Origin: Atopsyche davidsoni
Lineage: Eukaryota > Arthropoda > Insecta > Trichoptera > Hydrobiosidae
Direction: 5' to 3'
NCBI GenBank assembly: GCA_022113835.1
Contig: JAILWY010000007.1
Span: 12,377,001 to 12,441,000 of the forward strand
Length of the DNA stretch: 64,000 nucleotides
Positions within the stretch are counted from its first letter, which is position 1. Each line of letters starts with the position of its first letter. Under the pieces are notes generated by a model. The model had not been told where the DNA came from. It saw only the letters and a list, made by a program, of their open reading frames with translations, and made no database searches. The position numbers and the translations under genes are program-made. Below, piece by piece: positions 1-21,679 of the stretch.

Positions 1-8476
<8,476 letters not shown>

Positions 8477-8759
8477 TAACTGTACAAACTTTCGAATTAT
8501 CAGGAAATTTATAATCGAATAATAATATGAAAAACATGAGGTATTGATTCATTGAAAATATGCCAATAAGTTTTATAAGTTCTTTAAAACTGAAATCGCA
8601 TATTTGAGTGTTAATCTAGTGAATGTGTCTATGTAAAAATTTAAATAACTTTTTTAGTGTGTATTTCGGATTTTCCCATACATTACAAAAATTGCATATT
8701 AAATGACTTTTATGAAATGTTCAAAATTGATATCGATTATTTTCGAGTCCGCGTCAAAT

Positions 8760-9030
8760 TTAATCGAATGAGCGCATCACTAGTACAGTCAGAGGCGGCC
8801 TAGAAATTCATTTTAACCCTGACATGAGCCGCAGCCACTCTCTCCCGGGTTTAGACAAATAATGGCTCCATCCACCTGTCGCAGGTGTTATCAACTCCAG
8901 ACAATGGATGAATCTCGGCGTATTTTGTGGGTAAATTAATAGATCACAAGCGGCGGCGTTCTGAGCAGTCAATTAGATGCAAGACAACATAACTCCCTCA
9001 TTGCCAGATGCTGTGATTAAACATCGTGTA
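8760..9030. promoter_or_regulatory. GC-richer island, possible regulatory element
   Basis: A block with visibly more G and C than the surrounding AT-rich DNA and no open frame. It contains E-box-like CACCTG and its complement close together (CCACCTGTCGCAGGTG, near 8872), a small near-palindrome that could bind bHLH dimers. Such islands in insect intergenic DNA are often conserved cis-regulatory elements, but conservation cannot be judged from one sequence. Confidence 0.25.
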
Positions 9031-12026
9031 TAGTTTTCCGCCAGCCTTAAAATTATACTTAAAAACACCCATACTACTTAGTCAAATTGTAGACATGAGT
9101 TTAATAATAACATGAATTACGTTGAATTCGTTTGTAGGTTTTGGGGGTCATTATTATTATAAATACTTTTTTGTGTGTATTACTGCGTTTTTCCTTTAAA
9201 ATTTTTGACATTTTGGAATCAGTAAACGAACAAGTATGACAAACACAATATTTATGATACTGTGTTTTGAAACAAACACGAATCGGATATGAGATCAAAT
9301 ACCTTTTGTTTGTAAATGCACACATACAAAATATATATTATGAATAAAACTAGGCTAGATTTGAGCAATATATCCACAAAAATAGCACAAGAAGTCGCGT
9401 TGAAAAGTCAGCGACACAACGACGTGTCTCCAGTCAGGGTTACAGCAAAACATCTCCATGCCAAGTGACATAACTTGGAGTTATTAATTTCTCTTTTGCC
9501 ACGCCGGCTGCCCAGGGCGACACTGACATGGTTGCCTGCCAAGGAGCCTCGACTGTCACTTGTTTTTTTGGTCTGAAAGACATTGAACCCGGGACTGATT
9601 GCTGATATCAAATACCTTACATTTTAAACAAGAAATATAAACACCCAAATGACGCTAGAATGTAAGCTAAATAATAAATTTCTTAGTTACAATGCAAGCT
9701 GAAATATGTAATTAAACATTTGCAGTAACTTCTATGTGTATTGCAAATTTATACATATAATTTTTTTAAATTAAAATATGTATTAATTAGGGAAGTCATC
9801 CCATCCCTATACGCATTATAGCTTAATTCAATCCCACTAGAATAGGGCTGCCTACCGGTGCAGAGCGGGTCACGACCCAGCTGTCACGACAGGAGAGATC
9901 TCATGGGCGGTTTCAGCATTGCTTGTTGATTGCGATATTCAAACCAATGCATCCAAACACGTAGCAATAAAACATTCATTTATTTTTACCATCGTCATCA
10001 TCATCTAAAAAAAGACCTCCATGAAAAAATATACTTTTTTTACTTAAAAATTTCAATGATGGTTTTGTATTATTTTCAACAAATCGTGTTACAAAAATAT
10101 ACATGAAGGTATCTTTTGTAACGCACACGAAATAATAATCATCATCAATATATGGTACTTAAGCCGAATTCCCAAAATCAACCATGATACTTAAACAATC
10201 GTTTTTTATAACTTTTTGTAACAAAAAAAATATATTCACAATTAAATCAAATAAAAACAGTTACCAAAAGATACACAATATTTCTTGCAATAAACGAATA
10301 TTGCGTACAAAAATATTATCAACTTTTATCTTTTGCGCAATACAGTTTGAGAGTCGCTGCCCGAATAATCATCACGTACAAAATAACTCAGATCAAACGT
10401 TGGTATTAGAATTCCATACGGACACATTGGTAAGGCTTTCGCGTACATACAAATTTACACTTTGCAAAGTGATTCGAATGTGTTTTATTGCCGATTTCGA
10501 AAAAGTCATGGCACACAGTTAAGGGAGGTAAAGATTCCTAAAAGATAGTAGCCTTTACTGTAGCCATTTAAAATATGGATCGTGAACCAAATGCTTAGCA
10601 CGTGTGTTGCCGTATTGTGAAAAAAGATAGTATTTTTTTTTTTTTTAAATACCAAGTTGCCTACCTGCAAATAGTAGCTTCTAGTATGGCCATTTTAAAT
10701 GGGACTCGTATAATATATATAAAAAAAATACTTTATCAACATAATTATTTAAAGTCATCTCTAACTTTATACTATGCCATGACACTATACGACCTTTTCT
10801 GCCTACTGAGAACAAATACTCTCTCCTCTGCAATATCTAAGAAGTAACGATAAAGTAAAAGTATTTACGATCTCGCTGGCTGTACTGTCAACTCTACAAA
10901 AAGGAGGTATCCTATTTCTAAAAAAATTAAGCCCTATTTTTTGATATTTTAATAATGTGAAACTTCGAGAAATAAAATGTTGAAAATTACTAAAGGTCAT
11001 ATAATATACTTGGGAAGTGTTTTCAATTACTACTACCCTTTGCTCCAATGCAGCACGATTTTCCCAGCTGTGGTCTCTAATATCTGAAATTACCTGATTT
11101 TTGAAGGGTTGTACTTTTCTCATAAAGTACATGATGTATATACTGTATATATTTATTTTCGTTCGTTGCTTATTAACATCAAATTTAACAAGCATCTACA
11201 TATGCAGTCAATATTTGTATTTTTAAAAGAGAAAAATATTGTTTTGTCAATTTTCTATTTATATTCATACAGTGTTTTGCTGACACGTTTTCGATTATAG
11301 ATAAACTTGTCGCTAAACATCTTTGCAGTCCTCATAGATAAAGCAACAACCTAATATTTTTATTTATTTGACATATACCTATGACGAACTGTGGTTTATT
11401 TCCTTGTCTTTTTCAAAATTCATAATAATTCAAAGTAGCGGAAGTATGAAAAACCCTTCATTTAGTAATAGATCAAAAACTGACGGAATACAAAAATTGT
11501 GATTTATGACTGTGAACAATCAAACGTGTATAGTTCTTTGCATATTTCTCTTCGGTTGTATTGCTCTTAGAGTTTAATGGATGGAACGTCCATGGATATC
11601 ACAAATTAAAATGAATAATAAGTTTCTGGTATTATGAATATTTATAAAGTTTATTCGCTTGTAAGATGTAAACAGGAAGTGAGGGAAGTATCTAGAGCAG
11701 TGTTTTTGTAAAATTATGAATTTACTATAGTAGTCTCATCTTGAATATTCATTATTCAACATCTATTTAGAAAAAAACTTTATTGTTCAAGGCACAATTT
11801 TGAATTCTCTTAAATATAAATATTTCAGAATGCATAAGAAGTAACTAGCGATTTATTAAAAGCTGAAAAATGTTTTAGTTATATTATCAATATATTATCG
11901 TTGAATATTTTTTAATTCAATAAACATTTAGTTTTAGTGCTAATTCGCCTCTGTAGAGCTGTTGTTAGAGCTGGCTGGAGAACAGGACATGATAATTGAA
12001 CTGTCAAGCTCACACTTGTAGGACTC
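9031..12026. other. Noncoding DNA with two GC-richer islands
   Basis: AT-rich sequence with GC-richer islands at about 9400-9600 and 9830-9930. The longest frames (10184-10522 on plus, 10803-11195 on minus) encode composition-driven peptides rich in Ile, Asn, Lys and Phe. They have no motif, signal peptide or splice context, so I do not call them genes. Confidence 0.55.
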
Positions 12027-12074
12027 GTCTGCTTGTCTGCTTGTCTGTTTGTCTGCTTGCCTGCTTGTCCGCTA
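12027..12074. repeat. Octamer tandem repeat (GTCTGCTT)n
   Basis: Six adjacent 8-base units. Units 1, 2 and 4 match GTCTGCTT exactly; units 3, 5 and 6 differ by one to three bases. A short minisatellite with no coding context. Confidence 0.9.
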
Positions 12075-13440
12075 GTTCGAATGTCCCTACATTATCAACA
12101 AATATCATAATTTCAGCAAATCAGAATTACTCATCCGCTCTTTTCATGCTGAGAGTTTAAAAAAAATATATATACAATATATTGCAACTGAAAACCAACT
12201 TTCGTATTCATTTTAAATGTATAGACTTATATCAAAAAATCGATTTAGAATTTATAATATTTATCAAAATATTATTTTCTTTAATTTTCCTCATACGAAC
12301 AGTTAAAAAATTCACCTATTACTAATTGAAGATGGCACGGATTTGACAACAGTTTCTTTGATTTTTTTTTTGTATAAGACTAATATTTTACCCGTAAAGA
12401 CTGCAAAATAGCTTAGTCCTTTACATTAGATTATTTTTTCAATAGACATTTCCTGCACAAATTATAATAACTAAATATAAAACATTGCCTACATCTTCTA
12501 AGGCCCATTAAAACCTGTTTGAGAGTCCTTTTAAGTGGAAGAGGTAACTCTGGGCGTAAATACAGGGTTTAAGGTTCTTTTTATTCACTTTCCACGTAAT
12601 GAATTCTCCAGATAAGCTTTTAAACAGACAGACATAAAAGTTGTTCGTGAAATATGGATGGACCGAATCGTTTACAGAAGAGCACTTAAAATGTACAATT
12701 TAGTTTTGGACTTAATAGACTCTCTAAAATTATTGTGCTTGCATAAATATCTTTACAGGAAACGAAAAACTTTTAGCTGAAGGCCCAAAGCTTCTCAATA
12801 GCAAATTATTTCACGCATTAACAATCTTTGAACTTTCTTAACAAACATTTACAATAAACAATTCAGATTCATTTTTGGAAGGTGGCTGTTCTACTTCAAA
12901 ACATAATAATAAACGTATTTTGTGTTTACAAATGTAACGTAAATTTTAGCCATGCATGATTATTCGATTAAAAATATACCTAGGGCATGCAGTTGAAATG
13001 AAAAGAATAGTTTTTATAAAACTTTTAGGGGACACAGATGAGATTTGTTTGTTACAATTATAAATTTAATTGTTATAAGCAAATTTGTGATTGATGCGTG
13101 ATATTTTTTTTTTTGTTTGTAGTTCTATTTTATGTAAGACACGTTCTATGATTACCTAATTGAAACAGTTTCCAAACACCCTAGCCCTTCTAAACTTTGT
13201 TTGTTTCAAACAACATTGTTTGCTTTTAAATACTGCTATAATATTTTTATACTCATAACTTCTTAATTGAGCGCCTTCGTTTTTTTTAGACTTAGTCCGG
13301 TTGTTTAAGAAGAAGCTAAAGATGTTTTTGATATGCATGATTTTTATCGGTTTGCGCGATCAAAAGTTGGATGCGTAGAATTGATATTCCCTGCAAGCCG
13401 GCGCTTTAAACATATTATTAAATAATCAGGTTTGAAATAA
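12075..13440. other. AT-rich noncoding DNA
   Basis: No supported gene, exon or repeat. The frame at 13156-13338 (minus) has no recognisable features. Confidence 0.55.
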
Positions 13441-13620
13441 TATATATTTTTTAAAAATGGCTCACTCCATTGTTGGGAATAACGAAACCAATTTCCTCGG
13501 CATCGGTGTTTCGACACCGCCGTCTCTAATCTAGATCAAGCTCATTGTACTCCCGAGGTCGGGATGGGGGCAGCGAGGTCCGAGACCGCAGACCGTGACC
13601 GGAGCGTGCCTTGCACGCAA
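13441..13620. promoter_or_regulatory. GC-rich island with UUCG-type hairpin
   Basis: A GC-rich block in otherwise AT-rich DNA. At 13504-13519 lies a perfect 6-bp stem with a TTCG loop (CGGTGT-TTCG-ACACCG), a very stable tetraloop type if transcribed. The rest holds repeated ACCG/CCGAG words. No open frame supports coding, so a regulatory element or part of an untranslated exon is possible. Confidence 0.25.
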
Positions 13621-13924
13621 CAATCATTTTCCATTTGATACTTTGTTTTTTTTTTATCACAACGCCATTTGTTCTACTTCTTTGTTTATTAAAAAAAAAC
13701 ACCCTTAAATTTAATTTTTACATAATGCTCTTCACATTTTGTATAGTATTTTATATCTACTATTTAGTGAAATATTATACATACTCGTACAAACTGAAAT
13801 AAGGCTTTTTTTACTGATTTAAATAATTTAATATATAAGCAAGTATGCTACGTCTTCAGCATTTTAATACATGAAAATAAGAATATTTTTTGCTATAACC
13901 AAATAACACTTTTCAACTTCTAGC

Positions 13925-14334
13925 TCCCACGTTACCATGTAGATACGTTCCGTAAAAATCGCGTTAAGTGAAATTCGCGTATATCAGGGTTTACGATTAA
14001 ACATACATACATGGTCAAAACTTAATACAAAAAATACGAATCATTTGAATCAATCATTTTAATTCTAACAACACTTTATGTATTATTACATGTTATTTTT
14101 ACTGAAAATACATCTATTGTCTTTTGGGCAGCGTTTCTTTTACGTTCTTGTTAAATACGTTAATAACACCCAACGCTGTTTTTAATTGTTAAGAGAAGTC
14201 AATGACTACATTATGTTCATACTCATTCTTAAAATAAGAAATTCGCGTAATGCGAGGCATTTTAACGCGAAATTTGAAATTCGTGTTATAGTGAAACCGC
14301 ATAACGGGGTCGCGTAAAGCGGGGTATTATTGTA
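13925..14334. mobile_element. Degenerate pogo/Tigger-like DNA transposon remnant
   Basis: The right end, read inward on the minus strand, starts CAATAATACCCCGCTTTACG and continues with GCGACCCCG and repeated CGCGTTA / GCGAAATTC words. The left part has the related words ATCGCGTTAAGTGAAATTCG. Termini of pogo/Tigger-type elements often carry such ATAACGCG/CCCCGC motifs. The left terminus is not cleanly recognisable, no transposase frame survives, and no TA duplication can be assigned on the left. The family call is from recalled terminal motifs only. Confidence 0.35.
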
Positions 14335-14519
14335 CAATAAATATTGTATCACCGTAGTATTTGCATATTTATTTTAAATTAAAATGTCAATATCACTCTA
14401 AAATCACATGTTTCAAAAGCAGGAACAAATATAATACATTTTATAACACAGATATGATATTTTCATTTATTAAAAAAAAAACCTTTCAAACGAATGATTT
14501 ATATATTTAAAATTGATAA

Positions 14520-14740
14520 TTACCGGAGGGGTGTTGTGATAGTGGTAATTTGATGATCTAAAATACGAGCGTCCGATGATAACCATCACGAAACCCTCCG
14601 ACGAAATTAATAATCGGTGCATCATTTTCAATCACAATTAGTGGCACTCCGGCTATCTGACGTGAATATTTAATTAGACTTCAGCGACCGCGCTGAAGCG
14701 CACCCCCGGCAAACCGCATTGTTAAATCTCTGCTCTAAAA
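14520..14740. promoter_or_regulatory. GC-richer island with perfect hairpin
   Basis: A block just upstream of the mariner-type element with several TAAT/ATTA homeodomain-like cores and GC-rich words. At 14679-14698 there is a perfect 8-bp stem with a 4-base loop (CTTCAGCG-ACCG-CGCTGAAG). No open frame supports coding. Function is unknown. Confidence 0.25.
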
Positions 14741-14788
14741 ATTAAACCCATGAAATTTAATAATTATCGTTGCTGCATCTGGTATGTA

Positions 14789-15341
14789 CAGGGTGTCCAA
14801 AAAGCGTATCGGGTATTTGTTTTAGTGACCGTTATTGCGATATGGTGCGAAAATTTTTGGGCCCAGTGTTGCAGGAGTTTCAAGGTTTCAACTCAAGAAC
14901 GTGTTTCACTTGCCATACATCCAATCAATCAATCGAAGCTGTTAACGAATTATTCCCTAATAAGGTCATTTCACGTAGAGGGAACATCAACTGGCCTCCC
15001 AGAAGCCCCGACCTTAGCCCTCTTGACTATTTCATATGGGGATACCTCAAGAGTAAGATTAATGAGAATAATCCGATGAACCTAACGGAATTGAAACAAA
15101 ACATCATGTCAGAAATGGCAGCAATATCAAGGGCTATGTGTCAGCGTGTTATCAGCAATCATCGTTCCAGATTAGAAGAGTGCCAGCAGCGCGTAACGGA
15201 TACCATTTGGATAACATCATCTTTTTAAAATAATTTTCCATTTTGTATTTTTATAATCAACAATAAAAAAAAATACTTGACTACTAGTAATTTTTATTTT
15301 ACTGAACTAACAAATACCCGATACTCTCTTTGGACACCCTA
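14789..15341 (+). mobile_element. Internally deleted mariner/Tc1-type transposon
   Basis: A 553-bp element of the IS630/Tc1/mariner superfamily. The left end begins CAGGGTGTCCAAAAAGCG and the right end, read on the minus strand, begins TAGGGTGTCCAAAGAGAG. Both continue with TATCGGGTATTTGTT, giving terminal inverted repeats of about 35 bp with few mismatches. Both ends are flanked by TA (14787-14788 and 15342-15343), as expected for TA target duplication. Only the last third of the transposase remains inside, so the element could move only if transposase is supplied in trans. Confidence 0.85.
14896..15228 (+). pseudogene. Mariner-type transposase, C-terminal remnant
   Basis: This frame carries the C-terminal third of a Tc1/mariner DDE transposase, the nuclear enzyme that excises and inserts TA-targeting elements. 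The characteristic block WPPRSPDLSPLDYF with the third catalytic Asp is intact, followed by WGYLKSKI and the usual helical tail ending near the right terminal repeat. The segment that should carry the second catalytic Asp (normally DGATCHT-like) reads TCFTCHT, so that Asp is lost. The N-terminal DNA-binding region and first Asp are deleted. The tail also departs from the usual ending, probably through a small frameshift near 15196. It is a non-functional relic between the element's inverted repeats. Confidence 0.85.
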
Positions 15342-18300
15342 TATAATTATATATTTGCGAAATGCATGATATGGGTGGTGTAATGTAAAATTAAACTGCT
15401 GTCCAGATCATCTTAACCTTCTAAAAAAGAAGTCTTTTTCTTCGATCTAGATCGTACAGTTAAATGTGTTGTGAATGAAATATTTTTTTCAAATCATATA
15501 AAAAATAGTTTTTAACTGTAAATAATCTACAAAAAATAAAGCCATCAGCATAAATAAATGCTAAAATATATCTTCCAGCAAAACTGCAACGCCGTAGATT
15601 GCAGAAGCCTGCATTTATTAAAGGGGACTGGTTTACATTTTCCGCAGGAACTCTCAGTGACGCGCCCTTAATAAGAATGAACGGCTGAAACTTCACACGG
15701 AATAATTTTTAGATATTTCAGGATTAACTTGACTGCCGGGATTAGCATGACTGCAACACCCGCGTTCTCGATACATCGTGGAGGCTCCGTGGAATATTGG
15801 ACTATCTATTTAAATAACGCTGAAGAAACAATTTTTTATCGCGCAAACGGAGTTGGAATAAAATACTGCTGTGTAACCCCTCGTCAAAAAAAAAAAAACG
15901 CTTATCTAATCGAACGGGTATACCTTTTTTGTACAAATGCAGCGTTATGCTATGTAACTCAAAATATTATGTTTTAAAAATAAATAAATGCACTTGACTC
16001 TCTGTCAAATATGTATTAAAATTTTGAATTATTCAAAATATTTAATTTTACTATCTTTGCGTGTTTTACTACAAAGATACTAAAATTAAATTAAACACTT
16101 TTAAATGCACATATGCGTGTTATATAATTCTGCGCCAAATGGCAAGAGTTCACATATGGCGCTGATAAAAAAGCATATTATATTTCACAGCATGGGGAAG
16201 AAATGTGGCATAAAATATTAGTGGTTTATAGTCGACACGCATTGGTTTGGCATCTGGCCTTGCAGAGGAGTGCAAGGCAAGTGAGAGACACTCGGAACAT
16301 ATCCGCCCACAGTTATTTTATGTAGTTTTAATGAATTTCTTACTGAGTAATTTATCGCATTTCTAATGTTAATTAAGTCCAATATTTCAGGCAACATCTT
16401 AACCTGACAATGGATTTAATATTTAATTAAGCCAGAGTCACAGTAGTTAGAGTAAATGTAAAATAATTTCAGGTGCTCTGAATGAAAATGAGCGCTTGTA
16501 AAAAAGACAAGGGGATTCCAAAGGGCAGGGCCTTCCGTGAAAGAAATACCTGAAATATTAATTATGAAACGACATCGCGAGCAGGAAGCTCGGCCCGACT
16601 TTTGCCTTACAATATTGCCTTTTCATACTTTCGGCTTTAGTCTGCCCTTCCAACCACCCAAAAGTTTGCCATTAACCGGCCTTAACTCATCCGGCCCTGA
16701 AAGCTCTGTTTGAATAAAAGTTTAATTATTCTTTCACTTTATTTCAATCCGAAATTGTTTCAGTAACGTTTTGTATTTTTACCAAGATTATTAATCGAAA
16801 TTTATCTGTGGCTCAGGTTTTATATTTGAATGTGATTGGTAAAATTGTATTAACTATCACGTTTTTCGCTTCTACAACGTTTAAAAAAAAATAATCTCTT
16901 ATTCATTTGTATTTTGAAATTAAATTTTTAACCCGAAGTATTACAAATACATATTGGTATGGATAAGATTTATGTTGATTTTAAAGTACATTTCTCAGCT
17001 TGAAATTCTTCATAAAAAAATTCACTAGAAATACCTTTTCATTTTTAGTACCATAATAAATAAAGATTTAGCTGTCTTTTTTGTTTTCAAGCAAGTAATC
17101 GCTAAATTTTACTGAAACCAAATAAAGATATAAAATGAGTTCTAAAATATTTGTCTTGATAATTACTATACATTAAGTCAAAAGGTATTTATTTATAATT
17201 CATAAAAATATAATTCGTTATCCTTGCTTTGTGATTTCTACGAAATGTTGACATCAGAACCCAAAAATTCAGACTGAAAGGGTTGTCTAGAAATGATTAC
17301 TTGTGAGCTTTAGCTTTGAGGCTACTATTTGATGTAACTTAACATTTGAAATAATAGTAATTTGAGTTTCCATCAAAACACGATTTTTTTCTGAGATAAA
17401 TTATATTTCATACATTTCGTAAGGGAAGTTTGATCAACCTGGCTTGATAAAATGTACCGTGATTAATTCTTCGTGAAATTAACTCTCTGATTTATTGATA
17501 TACAAACATAAATGTATACTATTAACCGTTATGTGGCGTAGATTTAAAATACTAGATTAATCAGAAAAAAATGTGATTTATGTAATTTTTATGTGTTTTT
17601 TTTATAAATAGTACAAACACGGGCCGAAGATTTATTCGACTTTTTGATAAATGTGAGTTACAACGTTTTCTAACTATCGCAAGCGTAAATATCTTGTACA
17701 AAAAGTATAAATATTAATAATTATAATAAATATCTGATAATAACACAATGCTATTGTAACATTTATACTGTGCAGACTGTAAAATAAATACATTGTACCC
17801 TTAATAATAAAAAATAGCTGGGCATACACTATTTTTTTTTTTGGAATTTATTATATTTTTACACAACCAAAATAGTTGATGACATTAACTGATTTTAAAA
17901 AAATATTTACATTTTTATCACTTTTAATTAAACAAATGATTATAATTCACGTGAGTTATGTACACAATCTAATTTTAATTAAATATTTTGCTCATGGCAC
18001 TACACCAGTGGCTTACCAAAAATATGCCGGTAGGGAAATTTACTAATAATATTCAATCCATTTATTATAATATCAAAACAACAGATGAGTTTTTAATATA
18101 AATGTATTTATAATTAGGGAAAAATACCAAAAAAGTAATAAAAATACAAAAAAAGTGTGAGTTTTAAAATCAATTTCAAGTATGAAAACATCTTTGCTTA
18201 TTAAAGTTATTCAAATTATAACAATCAATATTATTAATGTAACTCTAACCCTTCTTCGTTATAAATTTAATGAAAGAGAATTTTTTATATGAAAACGAAA

Positions 18301-19619
18301 TCTGCTTTACAGAAGTTATAGATTACCTTTACTTTTGGGGAAATTCATATTTCAGGCTTATAGTGTGCCTCTGTTTATTATACTATGTTTAGATATAGCA
18401 AACACATACAATTCAATCATACTTGGATGCAGTAAACATTTGATTAGCTCTTACTAATTAGATTTCCACTGCAAGGGTATTATAATTACATTTGATTGGC
18501 AGTTCATTGGAAATAGGAAAATTAGGAATAATAACCAAAAATATGATATCGTTAATCTGTATACTTATTGAGAAAAAGTAAAAGTTTTTTTTATTTTACA
18601 AGCGGATAATGTGAAACCTCATATTATAATAGAACGCAGAGTCAATATCCACGCCACTTCGTAAAAGTAGAAGGCCGCAAGTGGGCAAGCAGTGGGAATA
18701 AATTACAATAAAAATAAGACCTTTATAGTTCTTATGCCGTCAAAAATTATATAATTTCACATTCTAACACTAACTTAACCTAACCTAACCCGTAATTATG
18801 GTTTCTCTGCTTTCATGTATTGAAATTTTATTGATTGATTTTTCTTATTATCCAGTATAAAGCAATGTTTTGTAAGAAACCCCTTAATATATATTTGCAA
18901 AAAACCTTTCTTAGACGTTCCAGAAACTAGATTAAAATCTCATTAATCATACATCTTAAATTATTTTTGATAAATTAGCATCTTCAGTGTACATAACAGA
19001 TTTTTTTAAAAATAAACGAAATAAAAAATATGAGGGTAGGGAAGTCTAATCTTTTCATGTGATTGATCATTTATTTTTTTATGCATCTTAATAATTGAAC
19101 TAATATATTTTTAAAGTCTCAATATGCTCAAACATAAAAAAAACTTTTCACATTGTGTAACATTGGACCCGTATATAATTTTTTTAAAGAGAGTTCTGCA
19201 TTATTATAAAGTGTAATGTGCAACTTGTTGCAAAATAGCAACATGTGCAGGATTGTTTATTTGGACGGCTTTAATACATTAAGCTGTTATCCCTCCTAAT
19301 TGACAAGGGTTGTAGTTGGACAAATACATTAACATAATCAATGTTAATACATTTCCATTAGTAGCTCATTATAAGCAACTAATTATATTTTTATAACAGT
19401 TTATATTAATTGAACCAATGTAAGTCTTTATATAAAAAATTGAATGGTTTTATTAAAGCGTGTAAAAAAAAATGTGGTAACCTCTTTTTTGGGTTGTGTA
19501 GAAAGACTCTTTGATTTTATTGATCAAAGTTATTTGATATCTCACGTGCATGGTTTCCAAATAAAAATCACTATTTTCTCATCAGCTTAACATACTAGTA
19601 CGTCGAAATTGATGTTCAT

Positions 19620-19810
19620 GTTTCCCTGTCAGCAATGTTCCACGACTTTGCTTCCCGATAATTACAGCTCAACATATGGGAAAGACATGGCCGAGGCAAG
19701 TTAGGATGTGCCGAAATTCGTCCAACTTTCACAATTAGGCCATGTTGTTGGGACCTGGGGCCGCCGGGGTAAAATTAAAATGAATGCCCTACCCTCCTTC
19801 CCACAGTGAC
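19620..19810. promoter_or_regulatory. GC-richer island, possible regulatory element
   Basis: About 190 bases of non-repetitive, GC-richer DNA with no open frame, including the GC-rich word GGGGCCGCCGGGG. It contrasts sharply with the AT-rich sequence on both sides. A conserved noncoding element is a reasonable guess, but there is no direct evidence of function. Confidence 0.25.
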
Positions 19811-20079
19811 CAACAAGATTTATTATTAGATGCGTTTATATTAACACATATATATAAAAATATATATAAATATTTTCATTGGTTATGAAACTAACTCGTA
19901 TCAAATTTTTTTCATTACTGCAGATTCACAACATAAAAATTCGTAGGAAATCTTTTGATTGAGTTCAGTCTTTATACATCGCAGTATGAAATATAAACCA
20001 TGCCCGATTATATTTGATTCACCCTTCAAATATTATATAATACGGTAACGTTTAAAATTTAATTTGCCTGGCACAGTCA

Positions 20080-20330
20080 AGTAAATAGCTTCGCCTGTGC
20101 ACTGCAGCCTTACACGCGCAGCCTCTCGCTGAATGCATCTGACGATAATGGGATTCCTCTCAGGGGGTAAGGCACAACACCAGACCACCGCAAACGATAA
20201 ACTTATTATTTGTAGGCTTTAGGTGTTGAGCTGCTTGAATTTTATGTCTTCTGACGTGTCAGTTCCCGTACTGAACTTATTTTCGGGGAACTCGGAAACG
20301 ATGGAGAACACATTACCATGAAGCAAACAT
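20080..20330. promoter_or_regulatory. GC-richer island, possible regulatory element
   Basis: A second block of non-repetitive GC-richer sequence, with CTGTGCACTGCAG and GCGCAGCC words and no coding frame. It may be a conserved noncoding element, inferred from composition only. Confidence 0.22.
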
Positions 20331-21679
20331 ATTGACAATGAATTAGAGAAATTATCAACGATCATTCGAAATATGCTACCTGTATTTTCAAGAGCAAGGT
20401 ATTAAGATTTTTTTATTTAGATTAGTACACCAAAATGAGGATGGTAAATAAAGAAGTGTAAAATACCTTGCAAATAAATTTCACTGATAACATTGCTTAA
20501 CCGAAAAATATTATTTAATAATATTTGGTAGTTAACATAGCGTGGAGTTCAAGTGACGATATGTATGAGAAACTCCAGCATCAGAGTTAAATCCTTCGTG
20601 GCCAGTCAAAACTTTTATTCCCTTTTGCGAGGCGTCCCAACAAATGCAAGCCGAGTTATGACTTTCTACGAGATCTCGCTTTCCTCGAGTTGTGTAAACG
20701 GTTATATTTCTATTGCAACAAAATATTCCTCTTGCGTCAAATAAACATTCATACCATTGAATTTTAAACCTATTTTAAAGTCAAAGTTATTTTAAAAAAA
20801 TAATGAAATTATTTATTATAAATATATTTATTTTATTATATTCATAGATACTCAATATATAGCAAGTCCAGTTTGGGATCGATTGGTCGATTAATCAATG
20901 TATCATCATTACAATGTTCATAAAAATTCAACTGTTTGTTGCTGACGACATCTGTGTATGTTTAATATTACTCCATAGATCACATACAATGATTTAGCTA
21001 GATGATTTAACCGAGTGCTAAACCACCTTTATTCTTACCACACCATCTATGAAAAATCATTTATACTACCTTTATGATCTATTGATTTGAATGTAAACAA
21101 ACATGCCTAATCAAGTTTAATAATAAATATTTAAAAGCTAGAGGTTTCCATTGAAACATGAATAAGTCCCTTTAACAAACACAAAATCAATATTAAAAAT
21201 AGTTTATTTAATAATCTTCTAAAAACAATAATTTTATACAATTTCAATAGTGTTTTTATAAGAATTGATAGTTTTAGGAATTTGGTTTTAATGATACAAA
21301 CCTGTTTGAAAATTAACATTTTACATTTTATTTACTACTTTTACTGATATTCATTTTCATAATCCGTAATATGGTTTCATGACTTTTTTGTTTTGCTCAA
21401 TTTTTAAACTAGCTGAATGCCAAATATTATTAAAGTGTACAAATTTAATTTTAGGTGTGTTTCACTAGATTATATGAATTCATTTGATTTGTATTTTCGT
21501 ACATTTGGTTTGTGTATATAATATAAAGTAAACAGGATAATGGGTTTGTAGTTGATTTTAGCAAAACAACAAACATCACATATTTTAAGTATTTATTTTG
21601 TCACTTTATAAACACACACATTAAACTACCGTTTAATTAGCATATTTTACAAATAAATTTAAAAATGAATTTCATTATA

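Larger units (their letters stand above)
15344..21679. other. Noncoding DNA with scattered GC-richer islands
   Basis: No supported gene. GC-richer islands occur at about 16180-16330, 16590-16700, 19620-19810 and 20080-20330. The last two contain long non-repetitive stretches without A/T runs and are the best candidates for conserved regulatory DNA in this block. A short telomere-like string (AACCTAACCTAACCC, near 18777) is too short to be more than a chance or dispersed motif. The frames at 15460-15977, 20553-20744 and 21131-21319 have no recognisable features. Confidence 0.5.

Noticed and set aside
10184..10522. 112-codon plus-strand frame
   Set aside because: Composition follows the AT-rich background and there is no motif, signal peptide or splice context.
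10803..11195. 130-codon minus-strand frame
   Set aside because: No recognisable domain; length is within chance expectation for this much sequence.
18770..18795. Interstitial telomeric repeat (CCTAA)n
   Set aside because: Only two to three units; too short to distinguish from chance.
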